Below, piece by piece: positions 14,281 through 15,259 of a stretch of 15,259 nt of DNA. The stretch's first letter is position 1; each line of letters opens with the position of its first letter. The DNA is from Coriobacteriales bacterium (lineage in GTDB: Bacteria; Actinomycetota; Coriobacteriia; Coriobacteriales; UBA8131), in assembly GCA_031286245.1 (NCBI GenBank), contig JAITUO010000072.1:1-15259 (forward strand), in the 5' to 3' direction. The position numbers were made by a program, and so were the translations under genes. The notes below the pieces were generated by a model, which had not been told where the DNA came from, searched no databases, and worked only from the letters and a program-made list of their open reading frames with translations.

Positions 14281-15259
14281 ATGGAGCAGCATTTCGATAC
14301 CATTGTTATTGGTGCAGGTAACGGGGGCATGACAGGAGCCTTGACGCTGAGTAAGGCTGGTCAGAAAGTACTATTGCTGGAGCAGCACAGCACCACCGGC
14401 GGTTGTGGCTCTTCCTATGTCCGCGGTCGTTTTGAGTTTGAGACCGGGCTCCACCAGCTGTATGGCATCGGTGATAATGAAGCTGGTGAGACTGGCCCGC
14501 TCCGCAGAGTCTTTGAGGAGCTGGGCATCTTTGACCAGATCAAGTTCGTGCGACAGGAAGAAGCATTCCGGATCGCCTTCAAAGGTATGGGCGAAATCGC
14601 TCTACCTAATGAACATGATGCTTTCGTCAAGGCACTGCAAGATTTCTTCAGGCCTGAATCAACTGCTATCGTAGAATACCAGGAGCTGGTGGATGCTTTT
14701 GACGCAGAGTTCATGCGCCTTTATGAATTCACTGCTGCCGGCAAGGCGATCTCGCAGCAGGACTTCCCCTACCTTTTCGAATACGCTGGTTACACCGGAC
14801 TGGAGATGTTAGACAAGTACTTTCAAAATCCCATGTTGAAGGGGGTATACCAGACCCTGTTTGGCTATCTGGGTATGCCGATCGACCGTGTGCCATTCCC
14901 AGTGATCGCCGCACTATATCTGCGTTACGGATGCACTTGGAATGTCCATGAGACATCAATGTCAATGTCGAACGCCATCACTAATGCCTTCATCGACAGT
15001 GGCGGAACTCTAAAGCTGAACTCACGTGTCGCACGCATCCTGATCGAAGACAATGCGGTCAAAGGAGTCATTACCGAGAATGGCGAAGTGTATTATGCCA
15101 AGGTTGTGCTCAGTAATATCAGCCGCTTGAATGTCTATGTCGATCTGATCGACAATGCCCTGGTGCCAGAAGATCTCTATTCGAATCTACGCGTTTCTAC
15201 ACCCGGCCAGTCGATATTCGGAATCTCCGTAGGGCTTGACTGTACCGCCGAGGAAGCCG
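14281..15259 (+). CDS. FAD/NAD(P)-dependent oxidoreductase, phytoene-desaturase-like (partial, runs off the right edge)
   Basis: An open frame of 326 codons that continues beyond the window. The start has a Rossmann dinucleotide-binding motif, G11-x-G13-x-x-G16 in VIGAGNGG, with acidic E34 at the end of the second strand for the ribose of FAD. The next stretch (TTGGCGSSYVRGRFEFETGLHQLYG) has the layout of the CrtI/CrtISO/retinol-saturase group, flavoenzymes that desaturate, isomerise or saturate hydrophobic polyenes and other substrates. The ATG at 14281 follows GGGAGGGTGAT. The usual family length is about 490-550 residues, so roughly a third or more is missing here. No carotenoid synthesis partner (crtB, crtE) is in view, so a carotenoid substrate is not supported. 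It is divergent from the beta-helix gene. Confidence 0.85.
   Translation, partial: MEQHFDTIVIGAGNGGMTGALTLSKAGQKVLLLEQHSTTGGCGSSYVRGRFEFETGLHQLYGIGDNEAGETGPLRRVFEELGIFDQIKFVRQEEAFRIAFKGMGEIALPNEHDAFVKALQDFFRPESTAIVEYQELVDAFDAEFMRLYEFTAAGKAISQQDFPYLFEYAGYTGLEMLDKYFQNPMLKGVYQTLFGYLGMPIDRVPFPVIAALYLRYGCTWNVHETSMSMSNAITNAFIDSGGTLKLNSRVARILIEDNAVKGVITENGEVYYAKVVLSNISRLNVYVDLIDNALVPEDLYSNLRVSTPGQSIFGISVGLDCTAEEA

Overview
The window is bacterial DNA: ordinary Shine-Dalgarno starts, short intergenic gaps, intrinsic terminators and no eukaryotic features. The gene set suggests an anaerobic, probably Gram-positive-type organism (Actinomycetota or Bacillota-like). The evidence is an oxygen-sensitive radical SAM enzyme of the HemN/HemW type, a UroD/MtaA-family protein, an ECF-type cobalt/nickel transporter and a secreted beta-helix protein with a plain Sec signal. 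No marker fixes the taxon, so this placement is inference.

Layout. Positions 1-504 hold no convincing gene. They contain a ~160-bp imperfect palindrome with 25-bp perfect arms and three tandem dyad repeats, leading into a Fic-domain AMPylase-type gene (505-1785, +). A gene-poor gap (1786-2228) follows. Next comes a divergent pair: a UroD/MtaA-family protein (2229-3260, -) and an alpha/beta hydrolase (3530-4345, +). The hydrolase is closed by a good hairpin, then an AAA_14/DUF4143 ATPase (4517-5767, +) converges on a three-gene minus-strand operon. That operon reads cbiM(N) (7341-8402), cbiQ (6556-7344), cbiO (5838-6545) and encodes a complete cobalt/nickel ECF importer. Its ~300-nt upstream region carries degenerate repeats, a switchable-looking pairing set and a perfect dyad. 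A second large palindrome with 31-bp perfect arms (about 8704-8870) separates it from an unrecognised membrane protein with about 14 TM segments (8951-10657, -). This is divergent from a radical SAM protein of the coproporphyrinogen oxidase-like superfamily (10919-12241, +). A strong bidirectional terminator (12259-12287) separates that gene from a convergent secreted beta-helix protein (12335-14032, -). Divergent from the last is a GxGxxG FAD/NAD-dependent oxidoreductase of the phytoene-desaturase-like group, which runs off the right edge (14281-15259, +).

How they may work together. The certain functional unit is cbiMQO. The UroD/MtaA-family, radical SAM HemN-like and metal-import genes all touch corrinoid, tetrapyrrole or metal chemistry, which is suggestive. 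They are separate transcription units, so a joint pathway is only a hypothesis. The most unusual features are non-coding: the two large palindromes that share an architecture but not a sequence, the three covarying dyads before fic, and the cbiM leader.
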